NCBI GenBank assembly: GCA_029532625.1
Contig: JARFXM010000004.1
Span: 2,790,001 to 2,854,000 of the forward strand
Direction: 5' to 3'
DNA: 64,000 bases
Origin: Lomentospora prolificans
Lineage: Eukaryota > Ascomycota > Sordariomycetes > Microascales > Microascaceae
A program made the position numbers and the translations under genes. The notes under the pieces were generated by a model. It had not been told where the DNA came from. It saw only the letters and a list, made by a program, of their open reading frames with translations, and ran no database searches. Below are positions 23,415 to 36,800 of the stretch, one piece after another (position 1 is the stretch's first letter; each line of letters opens with the position of its first letter).

Positions 23415-24772
23415 GTAGTTAAGCAGGAACATGCGTCGTGAGGCAAATTCTGTTTTCTCCACCTTGATCTTGCTAGTCACCTGCTAGCCTGGGGCTGGGT
23501 GATTATCGCAGGGAGGTGGTTCGCTGTGAGGAGTGGAGAGGCGATACCACACTGGTAATCCTCTGATGATGGCGGTGGAGGTGGGAGAGTGTACACTGCC
23601 TGCGATACTCGAGCCTTTGACGTTCCCTGCCCGGAAATGGGGTAGTAAAGGGCTCAGCTTGCATGCCAACCTCCACAAGGACGACTTAAATTTAGGAACC
23701 ACGAATATTGTGAACTCGGAAAAAGTTGGAGTTTATGCAAGTGAGGTGCCGTTACGGAAGGGATGCCGGCCTCAAGCAGTCAAAGGTCAACCTCGCCCAG
23801 CACTCAGTTTGAAGCTGACGAACCCCCTGCTCGCATCAGACAATTGAGGATAACGAGCAAGATGGCATGTCCCGCCGAATCACGAACCAGAAACCAAGCG
23901 CTGAGCCAGCCAAGAAACGAACGTTTGACGCGATCTACGCAACCGCATCGAACACGATGGCGAGCGGGTACTATCGTCATTAATGGGTTAGATGCCAATA
24001 CGACTAACAATATCGAGTCCAACCTGATAGACTCGAACGATTGTCTCCTTCACTTATTGCCTCCCTACAACTACTTGAACGTGGGCAATGCACTCGACCG
24101 ACAGAGTGCGGGAACGCGTGAGGCAAACGCACCGTGTATACATCCGCGCCGATGGACAACTCGAGGCAAGGGGTGCAGAGGAGGAGGCTGGGACGGAAAC
24201 GAGAGATATTAAGATACACTCCAGATCTGACTTCGGGGTTGGATTTGGAGTTTGGGTTGAGCTGCATTCTTAGCTTTGCGAAGGGTTATTGGCAATCGAC
24301 AACGTTGGCCCTTAGACTGTGTTGGACTACTCTTGGGATTTGAGATTGTTATTGTTCGGCCTCATATAACTTTGGAGAGGGGTGGAATGAAATCAAAAAG
24401 GTTCACTTCAAAATGTGTCTCCTCAGAACCACGGAATCACAACGCAGAATGTGTCAAGGTGAGTTGCTAATCTTAAAGAACCGCCTGGCTGCTGGATGAC
24501 AGCTTAAACGGTGACGCGCCAAGTAATACGTGAAAAGTAAATAGTGAAAACATTGTATTCTAACTTCCCACTGGCTAAAAATCTATTATCTTTTCCATCC
24601 AGCATCCCAGCAAAGTCCTAGAATCAAGATATAAAAACAAGTGCGAGAAACGAAAAAAAGACGCGATCGAGCTCAATGGAGAGAACCATGAGCAATCGAA
24701 CTCATTACAACAACACCCCTATTCGTTCCTTTCTGATCTTCATTGACACCGCCAGTCTTTCCCTGGCGGGGT
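23415..24772. other. Intergenic region between bZIP-like gene and FAS2 3' end
   Basis: About 1.36 kb of convergent 3' flanks. No supported gene, RNA or repeat. A 149-codon plus-strand frame (23763-24212) has no domain and is rejected. Confidence 0.6.
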
Positions 24773-27700
24773 CTAGAGAGAGGCCACGGCTACGGCCATG
24801 GCCTGCGAATCCGAGTGGGAGATAGAGACACTGACATTCTTGACGCCGGCGCTCTTGGCAGCGGCAGCGGCATTACCATGGAGCTTTTGGATGAGTTAGC
24901 TACCATTCTCTGCTACACAAGGGGAAAAAAATGGGTGGTTGCATATACATACCTTGACGGATGGGACACCATCACCGTTCCTGACAATCTCAATGTCCTT
25001 GAGCGCGGCACCGGCTCCTTGGCTGGGGACACCGAGGGACTTGAAGACAGCCTCCTTCGCACTCCACCTGCCCGCGAAAGAGCTTTGGGGGCTAGGAGCC
25101 TGGCGACAGTAGTCAATCTCTGCCTTGGTGAAGTTGCGCGTGATGAAGGTCTCGTTCTCAATGTTGATAGCGGAGATGTCCTCGACGTCAACGCCAATCT
25201 TGGCGTCCTTGGAGACGACCTTGTGGGCTAGGGCCTCCATCATGGTCTCTGTCGTCTTCACCGTGGCGGCTGAGGCGGGCTTCTCCGAGAGAGCCATGAA
25301 GTTGGTGGGATACTTGAGCTCAGAAGACTTCTTATCTTCGGTAACGCGAGCGTCGGGGTTGAGGAGGACCTTGCTGAGCTGCTCATCGGTGTATGGCGAT
25401 TGAGACTTGGCAACGAACAAGCTGTTGTGGATCAGGCCGCTGTGGAAGTATCTGTAGGCCTTCTTCTGGCGAGCCTCGGCCTTGGCGCAGTAGGCGGTAT
25501 AGCTGGCCTCATCAAGAGTGGCGAAGAGGTATTTGGGATGCACACCGATAGCCTGGGCACCCTTCTGACCGAAACCGAACGAGGTGACGGAGAAGGCCTT
25601 GATGCCATCGGTCTGGATGCTGCGGCTGGGGTAGACAATCAAGTCGTACTGTTCGAGGACAGAGTCGACGTTGTCGGCGTTGCGGTTGCCGGGGACTAGA
25701 CCCGTGTTGAGCACCTGAAGACAGCCGTTCATCATCCAGGCACCTGCAGCACCCTTGGGGTGACCGGTAAGATACTTTTGGAAGATGCCCATGATGGCAT
25801 TGCCCTTGGAACGTCCGAGGTGGCGAAGCTGCTGGCAAATGACCGAGGACTCGTTCTTATCGTTGGCCTTGGTCGATGTGCCATGGAAAGAGGCGACACC
25901 AAGGTCGTCGACGGTGAGACCCCAGGTGGCGAGGGCACCACGTAGGGGCGCAATAGAGGGATCGCTCTTCCAAAAGTTGTTGCCTAGGCTCCTGAGCATC
26001 TCCTTCTCCTGACGAGCGGCCTCCTTCTCGACATGAGCGGCACGATCCTGAAGGTACTCCTTCTCATCGAATTGCTCGCCTTGAGACTTCATCGCGTCAA
26101 TCTCATCATACAAGAATTCCAGCTCGGACTCCTTCCACTGCTTGATCTGCTTCCTGCGGAGCTGCATCTGGCGGCGACGATAGTTGATGTCGAGAAGAGG
26201 CGAGCTAAATTTGCCCGCGTGCTCACGAGCCGTGGTGAGGACACCCTGGCCGGGTGCCGGGACGGATCGCCCAATCTTGTCAGAGGCGGTCGTGGTCAAA
26301 GCGAGGATACTGTAGATGGGGACACCCATCTCAAGGGCAAGCTTGGCCGTCATAATAACCTGAATACCACATCCCTGCGATTCCATGAAACCATTTCGGG
26401 TAGTGGTAGTAGGTCGCGACATTTCTTGGGGAGTTCGGCCGTGGGCGAACTCGTCGACGGCGCTGCTGGTGGCCTTCATGTTGGCGAACTCGTACGAGCC
26501 CTCTTCAGCGAAATCGTCAAAACCACCGACGATGCAGACACGAGCCTTACCCTCCATGATGGTCTCGTAACCAACGTCGAGGGACTCAACAGCCGTAGCG
26601 CAGGCAGCGACAGGGGTCTTGATGGGGCCAGACGACGAAAGCAACAACATGTTAACCCAGGCGCTCATTGTGTTGATGAAAGATTCCTGGAGAATGTCGT
26701 TCTGGAGAGGCTTGTCGAGATATCTGTCACGGTGCATGCCGCGGAGCGCGCCAACACCACCCATGCCTGAACCCACACAGTTACCGACCTCCGAAACGTG
26801 GACATACTTGTAGAACTCGTAGGGATCGGTGATACCAGACGATAGGAGGGCTTCAACAGTGGAGACGAGCACAAACAGGGCGACCGGGTCGACCTGGGAG
26901 ATGATATCGTCGGGGATACCATATCGCTTGGCATCCCAACCAGTGGGGATTTGACCCGCAACAAGGCGATCGAATCTGAGGGCCTTGGGAATCCAGAGGG
27001 CGGCACCCTTCTTCAAGCGGACTGTGTACTCGCCCGACTCGGGAATCTCGAAGATCTCCACCTTCTCGCCGTGCTCACGCCTGAACTCCTCAGCGGTCTC
27101 CTTGGAAGTCTCGAAGGGCTCCAGGTCTTGCTCAATCACAACTTCGTGCAGAAGTTGCTTCTTATTGGGGTCATAGCCCTCGAAGAGCTCGGGCTCAATG
27201 AGGCGGATACCGCTGTGCTCAAGGATGTACTTTTCGTACTTGGCCTTGACATCCTTCTCGTCAACCGGAGCCCCGGTCTTGGCATCGACCCAACCAGAGT
27301 AGGGGCGACGATTGATAGGGCCGTTGTGATGCTTGATAAGGCCCATGATCCATGCCATCTCGACGCAGCCTTCAAGAGAGAACTCGCCGTACGCCTCCAT
27401 CTCCCATCGGGTACGGGAGTTACCCCAGGGACCAACTTCAGCGAAACCGGTCACGACGACGACCTTCTCGAGGTCGACCATATCCTTCAGCTTGTCATTG
27501 AGAGGAGCAATGTCTTTCTTCCAGTCGAGAGCGGTGGGGAAGTCAAACTTGATGTTGGCACGAGGCTCGATAATCTTCTGCTTGTAAAGCGCCTCAGAAG
27601 CCGCGCCGTTGACAATGGTGTTCTCGATTGCAGTCTCCTTGCTGACCGCCTTGCGAATCTCACTGTTCTCCATGATATCCTTGCGAAGCTTGGTCATGGT

Positions 27701-30491
27701 CTCGTTGAGATTGGGGATGAACTGCAGACCACCGTTCAAGTCGGCAAAGACAGGCTCCGATTGGCAGAGGTCAACCACCAAAGGACTCATCAGACCAAGG
27801 AGGTTGAATGCCATCTCCGACTGAGAGAAAGTGCGGACACCGAAAGCTTCAACGCCTTCCGCAACAATGTTGTTGCCGGACATGAGACCGGTGCCACGGG
27901 TCCATCCGATGACGGCACCGCAGATGGTGAGATAGTTGGCCCAGTCTTCGGAGTACCACCTGTTGAAGAGTGTCTCGAGAGCGAGCTTAGACTCGGAGTA
28001 GAGGCCATCATTGCCGAAGGTACCATGGTTGGGGGAAAGAGGAAGTACGACCTGAGCGGGACGAGTCTCGAAGCCGCGCTCAGACTTCTGCCTCTTCACG
28101 CAGCCGAGGAGGCGAAGGAGGTTGGTCAACATAATGCGGTGGGCCAACTCGGACCTAGAGTCGATATTGTCGATCTGGCGCCCATTCTCCGAGATGGCAG
28201 CGAAGGGAATCACGTAATCGAGATCCCATCCGAGGCCATTCTTAGGGTCATATACATACTCGACGAGAGCCTCAACGTCCTGCTTGCTACCCTGGTTGAA
28301 GGGCACGACAACCAGCTGAGAGCCCCGAGAGCCGTACTTGGTGTAGAGGGACTGGTAATACTCGGTCACCTCCCGCGAGTAACGGCTAGTCGTAACGATA
28401 ACCTTGGCACCGCCGCTAATGAGCCCGGTGAGCACCTCAGCACCAATGGAACCGGCGCCGGCACCCGTCATAAGGGCATATTTACCCTGGAAGGTAATGC
28501 CGTCGCGAGCGCCCTTCTCGAGGCAGCTGAGATAGACGGTGGTGAGCTTCTTGCTGTAGTCCCAGCCATGGAGATTCTTGCGCTTCAGGTGAAGGAAGGG
28601 GATGGTTTCAACCTTGCCCTTGTTGGGTGTGGGTCCCTTTACAGCAGGCTTCTTAGCACCAGGTGAACCGTTATCCTTGGGGATGATCTGGCTCTCGTTC
28701 ATGGCAAGAGACCGGCAGACGTCCCTGTACAAGTTCCTGATCTCAAGCTGCGAGCTTGTGAGCGTAGACTTGTGTTGCTGCTTGATGAGCTTGTACATGC
28801 GCTGCAAATCGTTTTGAACCTTTGTACGGTTTCCGTATTCAGATATCTTTCCACCTTCGCTCATCTGCTGAACGTAGTGCTCGAGTTTACGGCAGCTAGT
28901 TCGAGGGACCTCTTCGTAGTTCAGGTTACCCTTGGCGTCAACAGTCGTGCGAGGGCCGGTAGGAACCGACACGTCTTTGAAAGCGGGGGGTGCGTCCAAG
29001 ACCTCCTTGCAGTTCTCAATGAGTTGCTCGCCAAGCTCTTTGGCCAGCTTGTAGGTCTCGCCGCGGTCAGCGGGACAATTGTCGATGTGATATTGCATGA
29101 ACTCCAGAAGCTTAGGGTTGGAGCGGTTCATGATGCGGATGCATTGGCTCACAATCTCGCGATCAACGACCTTCAACCTGCCGAAGATAATATCAAAGTA
29201 CATGTTCAAGGCGTCCTGTCTGGCCCAGTTCCAATCAGAGTCATAGACGCGAGCCTTTAGTGAGCTGAAGACAGGCTCAATGCCAGAGGCATAGAAATCC
29301 CCATGTTCTGCAGTCCACAAGTCGAGTTGGGCCTGAAGCACTTTCTCGGATTGCTGTGAGTTGATATGAGCCTTTTCACCGGCTTTGAGGTCCATCTTGA
29401 GATATCTGGCGAATAGCTCGAGCTGCTGCTTGAAGAGCGCACGTTGGTCCTTAGTGAGGGCGTCAATCGCCGCAGGGTCCATCATCATACCCTGACCAGC
29501 GCCAGCTGCGGGGCCTGCAGCGGCGGTGGTCGAGAGGCTGATTCCAGCATTGGCAGCATACTTTTGAGAGACGTCATCGAGGAAGGCTTTCGCCTCGGCT
29601 TCGGAACCCAAACGGCTGGGGGGCTCCATTGTAAGAGCCAGAAGTAGCGCGCCATCCTGGCGGCCAGAACCAAGGCCCCATCTCGATTCAAGGTACTTGC
29701 GCGCCGCAGTAATGTTGAAACCACCAGGCATTTTGGACGAGATAAGCCTCGCGATGAGGGCCTGTGATTGCTTGCCGAGTTGGCCATCGAAAGTAGCCTG
29801 CATGGCCGCGCTTAGCTCGTCGAGAGGGGTGTCTTCGGGCTTCTCGGGAGTTGAACCAAACTCCTTGCCGAGGTCACCCAGGATTTCGTTCTGAAGGGTA
29901 GATTTGCCTACAATTCCGTTAGAAACTCTCACTCATCCTCCTAGCAAGGGATACAAATGGGGCTCTCTTACCTCCAACCAAGTCCTTGATAGCTTTGCTC
30001 AGGGGAACCTCTAGCAGCGGCTTCTTGAGCTTCTGGGCAATGAGGGCCCTGACAATGTCTAACGCCGTCACCGGCGCATCGGGAATCTGTGCAGCTGGCC
30101 CCGCCGCAGCAGCTGGAGCAGCGGCAACTGGAGCAGCTGCAGCAGCTGTGGGAGCAGCGGATGCCGCGGGAGTGGACGAGGAGGCCTCTGGCTCGGGCTC
30201 CTCCTCAACGGGGTCTACATCATAGTAGATCTCCTTTGCGTCCTTGTTATAGCAAAGAATTTGTCGTTGAACGGACTTCGCGGCATCGTAGGCTTCGTAC
30301 TTGGAGGCGAGGGTTCGCTTCGCCATTCCACCCAACGTCTCGGCGGGGCCGATTTCGACGATGCGTTCCGCGGTCTTCTCTCCGAGGAAGACATCCTGGG
30401 TTTCAATCCACCGTACGGGCGAAGCGAATTGGTAGGCGAGAAGCTCAATCAAGAGCGTATGGGCGAGCTCTTGCTCGATTTCGGGACGCAT
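24773..30491 (-). CDS. fas2: Fatty acid synthase subunit alpha (FAS2)
   Basis: Exons 30491-29972, 29907-24953 and 24883-24773 give 1861 aa. Order: N-terminal piece of the malonyl/palmitoyl transferase domain; an Ala/Pro-rich flexible linker (30090-30190); acyl carrier domain with LVGGKSTLQNE, where Ser176 is the expected phosphopantetheine site; ketoreductase with the NADPH loop LMTGAGAGSIGAEVL (about residue 650); ketoacyl synthase with PVAACATAVES (catalytic Cys about 1276) and ASFHGTSTKAND; and a C-terminal phosphopantetheinyl transferase with VDVEDISAI and WSAKEAVFKSLG. With FAS1 it forms the cytosolic alpha6beta6 type I synthase making C16/C18 acyl-CoA. The first intron falls just before the carrier serine. 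A shared regulatory region separates it from FAS1. Confidence 0.97.
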
Positions 30492-32676
30492 GCTGACGGT
30501 GTTGGGCCGCGGGTATCAGTGTATTAACTTTTATTCGCAAAATAAAGAGGCGTCCCGCCAAGCGACGGTTTTCTCGCCGTTAATGGGTCAAAGGAGGTAA
30601 TGCGCTACTATCACGAAGTGGCCTCCGATAGAACGAATGCGCTGCGAGTTGTTGGGTCCTGCTTCTCCAAGAAGATCCAGGGCTCGCAAGCTAGCGAAGA
30701 GGAGGCGTTAAAAGGGAGGTCTATAGAGAAAGGACACAAGATGAAAGGGATTCAAGGAAGGAAAGGGGGATAGGGGGATTAACACAGTAGGTCGAGAGTG
30801 AGAAGAAAAGTCAACTCCGAGCTCGTGGAAAAACACTGGATCTAAGAGGCGAGATGGGTTGGGTGGTGCCAGCTAGGAGAAACCTGGTGTTGTTGAACTC
30901 GAGTGTCGAAGCCAGCAGCAACGAGAGGAAAGAGAAAAAAAAGTCCAGACCAACTCGCATGCCCCATAGCAGGACCGACCAGGCGTGTACACAACATTTT
31001 ACTGACCACACGCCCCGTTTCCCGTCCTGCTCGCACCCAAACCGCTGGCCAGCACCACGGCCAGCACCGAGCGTTAAACTGGCAGTGATGGTCGTGTACT
31101 GGGGTACAAGGGTACCATGGGGCGTCAGAGCTGCAAAAGCTGCCCTCAACCATATTTCGGCGCTAACCTTGATTGGGAGTAGTCTCATTTGCACGACCGT
31201 CGCTCCCCACCACATCCCATTTTATTGGGGACACCATCAACAGTTTTCACCACGGCTTTTGCCATGGCCCGTTCAACCCCATCACCAACACTCTCCCTCA
31301 GGAATAATAGGTGCGAACACATTACGGGATGGAGGATGGCGCAGTTTCACGCACTTTCTTGACTCTCGACCGCTGATATCTCAACGGGCCTTCCACACCT
31401 TGCCGCTTGCCACTCGGTTTCCGGCCTACCCCCGCCTTTACAGCCGAGTATCAACTCCCGTCCCACGGCCTTTTCAATGCCAGAGAGCTCCCCAGGAGCT
31501 TGGTGCCTCAAAACTTTGGGAGTGTTCCGGAACACTGGGCACTCGACCACCCAAGCCACTCCTCAGCAAATATGCCCATCAACATCAGAAATTGTTGGTG
31601 TTTCTCACCCTGGGGCCTTTTTTTGTACACTCCTCTGCGTCAGTACACAATTTCAGTTTAACCTGCGATTGCACAGATGAATGATGTAACCTAAATGCTC
31701 AACCCTTTCTTCCAAGAGCCATGGAAGCTTAATACGTATATCGAACGACTCTTTTACCCCTATCGCCAGGCCAATGTCCTCGGTTGCCACAATTTTTCTG
31801 TTCTTAACAATTGCCACCATTTTATTGGCATGAGCGCCTTCCTTTCTGGCCCACTAACTCTGTAAGATGGATTATTTTGACTGTTCGCTCCGCAAATTAT
31901 CTGGCCTCAAGGCCCATCAGTTTCCTGCGCCTCTGTGTGAGCCTCCATCACTGTTTGAGAGAGTTTGACGTGGGGGCCTTTTGTTGATGTTTTCACTCAT
32001 TCACCACGAGCCTTGTGCAAAAGCGGCAGGCGGTGATGGCAAGGGGTTCCGTGGTCGTATTGACTGCCCAGGTCTAGGCTCCCGTCCTGCAACCCCACTA
32101 GTACCTTCTGGGTCTTCGGGAGTAAATAGTTGTCCCGACAATAACTGGGGACTTGGACAGGGCTATTCATCATGAACTCCTTGTACTTGTAGCTCAATAC
32201 TTGTGCATGTATCCAATATACTGCACCTTACACGATCCCCCAAGTCCCTCGGGAATTTGGTGGGTATCACCACCTCATGGACTCGAGGCGATAGTGATAT
32301 CGCCAGGACAAAGCCTGGAAGACGTGGGATGTAAGGGTACTGCAAGTGCCTACATATGGACCGAGGAAGGTGTTTAAGCCCCCTTTCAGCTGTTCTAGAT
32401 TCTAAGATGGCGCATGCCTAATTGGGAACACACCAAGGTTTGAGACTTCAGGGTCTCACTTGTCTCAGTGGTAAGCATCATTGATCTATTGATGGAGTGG
32501 GAAAAAGAGCGGAATACGTCTTATAGCGGAAGGCTCCAGACGATCATCACCCCTCCTTTGAGGTGTTGTCAGCAGCTGGAGCGAACATGGCCCTAACTCG
32601 CAGGACCCAGATCTGCCAGTAAATTATCCTGGTCGTTAAATCTCGGAGGAACAGCCTGCTATCGGGCGAGAGGGAC

Positions 32677-32677
<1 letters not shown>

Positions 32678-32714
<37 letters not shown>
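32678..32714. repeat. Poly(T) tract, 37 nt
   Basis: An uninterrupted run of 37 T residues in the FAS intergenic region, about 1.16 kb upstream of the FAS1 start. The exact length is likely to vary between strains and with sequencing method. Confidence 0.9.
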
Positions 32715-33770
32715 CGGAAATGTTTCGAAGGTTCGATGGCTCGCAATTCAACAATATCAGCGGGAGTCTTGATCCGGCTTCTTCCCGCCAAAACGCATAA
32801 TGTCACCGGGGGTATTACGGGTGAGGCCCAAAAAGCAGCGAGGTGGACGGCATGTGGAGGAAGTTGGTACATTGAGCGAGTTGAGGAAAGGGGGAATAGC
32901 GGGGTGTCCACAAGTCACCCGGTACATGTGCGGCAGCTTCGGCTGCATAGAGTGACTGCATTGGTACCCAGGTACCGACGACCCCTGACAGATCGACCTG
33001 TCGAGGGGAAGCAAAGGGGGGTTATGTAGGTTAGCTAGAAGGGGCGTAGATGAGGAGGGTGTGGGACTTCCCAACGAAAAAAAATTTGGCGAGGAAGGAC
33101 GGCTCAACTAGGAACCTCACTGGTCAATGGCCAATGGTAGCACGACTAGTTTGCCCACCCCCAAAAGCTCACTGTCGCAAGGCAAATGCGACAACAAAAA
33201 TTCGGGTACTAGTACGTAGCTTCGAGGAGGCCAGCTTAGCTACGTAGACGCTCAATAATTCTGTTTCTTTTTTTTTTTTTTTTTTTTTTTCTTTTTCTTT
33301 TCGGGCTTCTGTTTTTTTTTTTTCCTGGGGAACCAGCAGTCACTGCGGTCCCACCTGCAATCCTAGCTCGTCCCTCCAAATTCGACCAGTCCTCGAACAA
33401 GAGTACATCTCAGTATCCAGGTCCAACATCAGGGCCGAATCTCTCTTTCTTCCTCTTGCTAACCACAATTCAAGCTCGGGAGTTCCAGATTTAATCATTT
33501 GCCTTAATAACCTGGCCTTACCAAGTCTTCTTTGGTCTTGTCTTCACTTCGTCCCTCCGTCCCCCCTTTACCTCCCCTCACTCATTCTTTCTTCAACGGG
33601 CTGCTTTGTCCCTTCCAACGCAGTCTTGCGAAGCCTCTTCCCTGCCTTCGTCACCAAATACTCGACGCTTTTCTCAGGGTGTTCCGCGTCCAACTTTTCT
33701 TTCTCAAGGTCCTCTAGATCTTGTTACAGCCATTTACTGTTGGTGTTGAGGAGCATCATCAGATACCAAG

Positions 33771-33843
33771 GTAAGGAGGGTTCCCTCACCGCCATACCCT
33801 CTATCTGTCTAACCTGGCTAACCCACAAACGTCCTTCGAGCAG
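33771..33843 (+). other. Probable 5'-UTR intron of FAS1
   Basis: GTAAGG at 33771, branch-like CTAACCTGGCTAAC and acceptor CGAGCAG ending at 33843 define a 73-nt intron. It would end 35 nt before the FAS1 start codon. Size and signals match the coding introns of the window. Confidence 0.6.
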
Positions 33844-33878
33844 AACTTTAGAGATACCCTATACCTCAATTCTTCATC

Positions 33879-36800
33879 ATGTACGGAACTGGAACCGGCC
33901 CCCAGACGGGTGTTTCGACCCCGCGATCTAGCGCATCTCTCCGGCCTCTCACTCTTGCCCACGGCAAGCTCGAAACTTCTTTCCTCGTCCCCACAGGACT
34001 TCATTTCCACGCCTCTCAACTCAAGGAGAGGTTCAGCGCATCCCTTCCCGCGCCCACAGACGAGCTTGCTCAAGATGATGAGCCCTCGTCAGTACCAGAA
34101 CTCATCGCCAGATACATGGGTTTTATCGCATCTGAAATCGATACTGGCGAAGACGACGCTCAGGGCTCATACGAGGAGGTCCTCAAGCTGGTGTTGAACG
34201 AGTTCGAGCGCGCCTTCCTTCAGGGAAACGAAGTGCATCCCCTGGCTGCCACCTTACCTGGCATCGATTCAAAGAAGCTCGAGGTTATTCGCTGCTACTA
34301 TGCGGGTCGCGCCGCTGCCAATCGCCCCGTGAAACCCCACCAGTCTGCCCTGTTCAGGGAAGCCGATGACAACGCGGCGCAAATCTACACCATTTTCGGT
34401 GGTCAGGGTAATATCGAGGAGTATTTTGAGGAACTCCGCGAGGTTCACAAGGTCTACTCGACCTTCATCGGCGAGCTCATTACTACTGGAGCCGAGCTTC
34501 TTCAATCCCTTGCGGCGCATCCTGAAGCTGAGAAGCTCTATCCCAAGGGCCTCGACGTAATGGGCTGGCTGCACAATCCCGAGGCCACCCCAGATGTCGA
34601 TTACCTCATTTCGGCGCCTGTCAGTTTCCCTTTGATTGGTCTCCTTCAGCTCGCTCATTACGAGGTTTCCTGCAAGGTCCTTGGTGTGCACCCTGGTGTA
34701 CTACGCGATCGCATTCAGGGAACCACTGGCCATTCACAAGGTGTTGTTGTAGCTGCTGCGACTGCGGCTGCAGGCTCGTGGGACTCGTGGCGTGAGGTGG
34801 CCGTCAAAGCTTTGACGATTCTCTTCTGGATCGGTGCAAGGAGTCAGCAGACATTCCCTAGAACTTCAATTACCCCCTCCATGCTTCGCGACTCGATCGA
34901 CAACGGTGAAGGTACTCCCTCCCCCATGCTTAGCATCCGCGACCTGTCGCAAGCCGAGGTGCAGAAGCACATTGATGCAACCAACCACTATCTCCCTGCC
35001 GACCGCCACATTGGCATTTCCCTCATCAACAGCCCCCGTAACATGGTTGTGACCGGTCCTCCCATGTCTCTCTATGGTCTTAACTCGCGCCTGCGAAAAG
35101 TTAAGGCTCCTACCGGTCTCGACCAGAACAGGATCCCTTATACTGAGCGTAAAGTGCGCTTTTCCAACCGCTTCTTGCCTATTACGGCCCCATTCCATAG
35201 CAAGTATTTGGCCTCCGCGACTGACCTGATCGATAATGACCTTCGGGATGTCAAGATCGACGTCTCGTCTCTTGATATTGCCCTCTACGACACCCACACT
35301 GGTAAGGACGTTCGTGATGAGGTCAAGGGTGACATTGTACCCACCCTCATTCGTCTCATCACCCGCGATCCCGTCAACTGGGAGAAGGCAACCGCCTTCC
35401 CTGAGGCAACCCATGTCTTGGACTTTGGTCCTGGCGGCATCTCTGGCATTGGTATACTTACCAGCCGCAACAAGGAGGGTACAGGTGTGCGTGTAATTCT
35501 TGCCGGTGCCGTCCAGGGTACGGTGCCAGAGGTTGGCTACAAGTCGGAGCTCTTCGACCGCGATGAGGAGAACGCCGTCAAGTATGCCATCGACTGGGTG
35601 AAGCAATTTGGCCCGAAGCTGGTGAAGACCGCAAGTGGTCGAACCTACGTGGACACTCGCATGAGTCGGCTGCTGGGCCTCCCACCTGTAATGGTTGCTG
35701 GTATGACGCCTGCAACCGTTCCCTGGGATTTCGTTGCTGCGACCATGAATGCCGGTTATCATATTGAGCTTGCTGGTGGCGGCTATTTCGATCCCCGGAT
35801 GATGACCGAGGCCATCCGCAAGATCGAGGCCGCTATTCCTCCAGGTCGTGGCATTGGGATCAACCTTATCTATGTAAACCCTATGGCAATGGCATGGCAA
35901 ATTCCCATGCTTGGTCGCCTGCGTGCCGAGGGTGTTCCCATTCAAGGCCTTGCCATCGGGGCTGGTGTGCCTTCAATCGAGGTTGCAAATGAGTATATCC
36001 AGACCCTTGGCCTTAAACATATCTCCTTCAAGCCCGGCTCGGTTGATGCAATCCAAGCTGTCGTTAATATCGCCAATGCGAACCCTACATTCCCAGTCAT
36101 GCTTCAGTGGACCGGAGGTCGTGGCGGCGGTCATCACTCGTTTGAAGACTTCCACCAGCCGATACTTCAGATGTATCCCCGTATTCGCCGTGCCGAGAAC
36201 ATTATTCTCATCGCTGGCTCTGGTTTTGGCGGTGCGGAGGACACCTACCCCTATATCACTGGTGAATGGTCGAAGAAGTTCGGCTACCCCCCCATGCCCT
36301 TTGATGGTTGCATGTTTGGTAGCCGCATGATGGTCGCCAAGGAGGCTCATACAAGCCCCGATGCTAAGAAAGCGATCATTGATGCCCCTGGTGTTGATGA
36401 CTCGGAGTGGGAGAAGACCTACAAGACCCCAACCGGCGGTGTCCTCACCGTACGATCTGAGATGGGCGAGCCTATCCATAAGCTTGCTACTCGTGGTGTT
36501 CGCTTCTGGGCGGAGATGGACGCGAAGATCTTTAGCCTTCCCAAGGAGAAGCGCGTCGCCGAGCTCAAGAAGAATCGCGACTACATCATTAAGAAGCTTA
36601 ACGATGATTTCCAGAAGGTATGGTTCGGTCGTAATAAGGCTGGAAAGGCCGTAGACCTTGACGAGATGACGTACGCGGAGGTTGTTCGACGCATGGTTGA
36701 GCTCCTCTACGTCAAGCATGAATCCCGATGGATTGATCCTACCTACATCCGTCTCACTGCCGACTGGATTCAACGTGTCGAAGAACGCTTCACTCAGACT

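Larger units (their letters stand above)
30492..33878. promoter_or_regulatory. FAS2-FAS1 divergent promoter region (3.4 kb)
   Basis: This region separates the start codons of the two synthase subunits. Two copies of CCTCGG (31778-31783 on plus; 32361-32366 as CCGAGG) match the element bound by fungal fatty-acid regulators of the FarA/FarB type. A 37-nt T tract (32678-32714) and further T-rich tracts around 33270-33325 should exclude nucleosomes. A small inverted repeat around a GATA core lies at 32287-32304. The length is generous for a shared promoter, and an unexplained 276-codon frame (30854-31684) lies inside it. Confidence 0.55.

Noticed and set aside
26951..28666. 571-codon open frame on the plus strand, antisense to FAS2
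   Set aside because: FAS2 is certain on the minus strand here, and strong codon bias (C/G at third positions) keeps the antisense frame free of stops. The translation has no domain.
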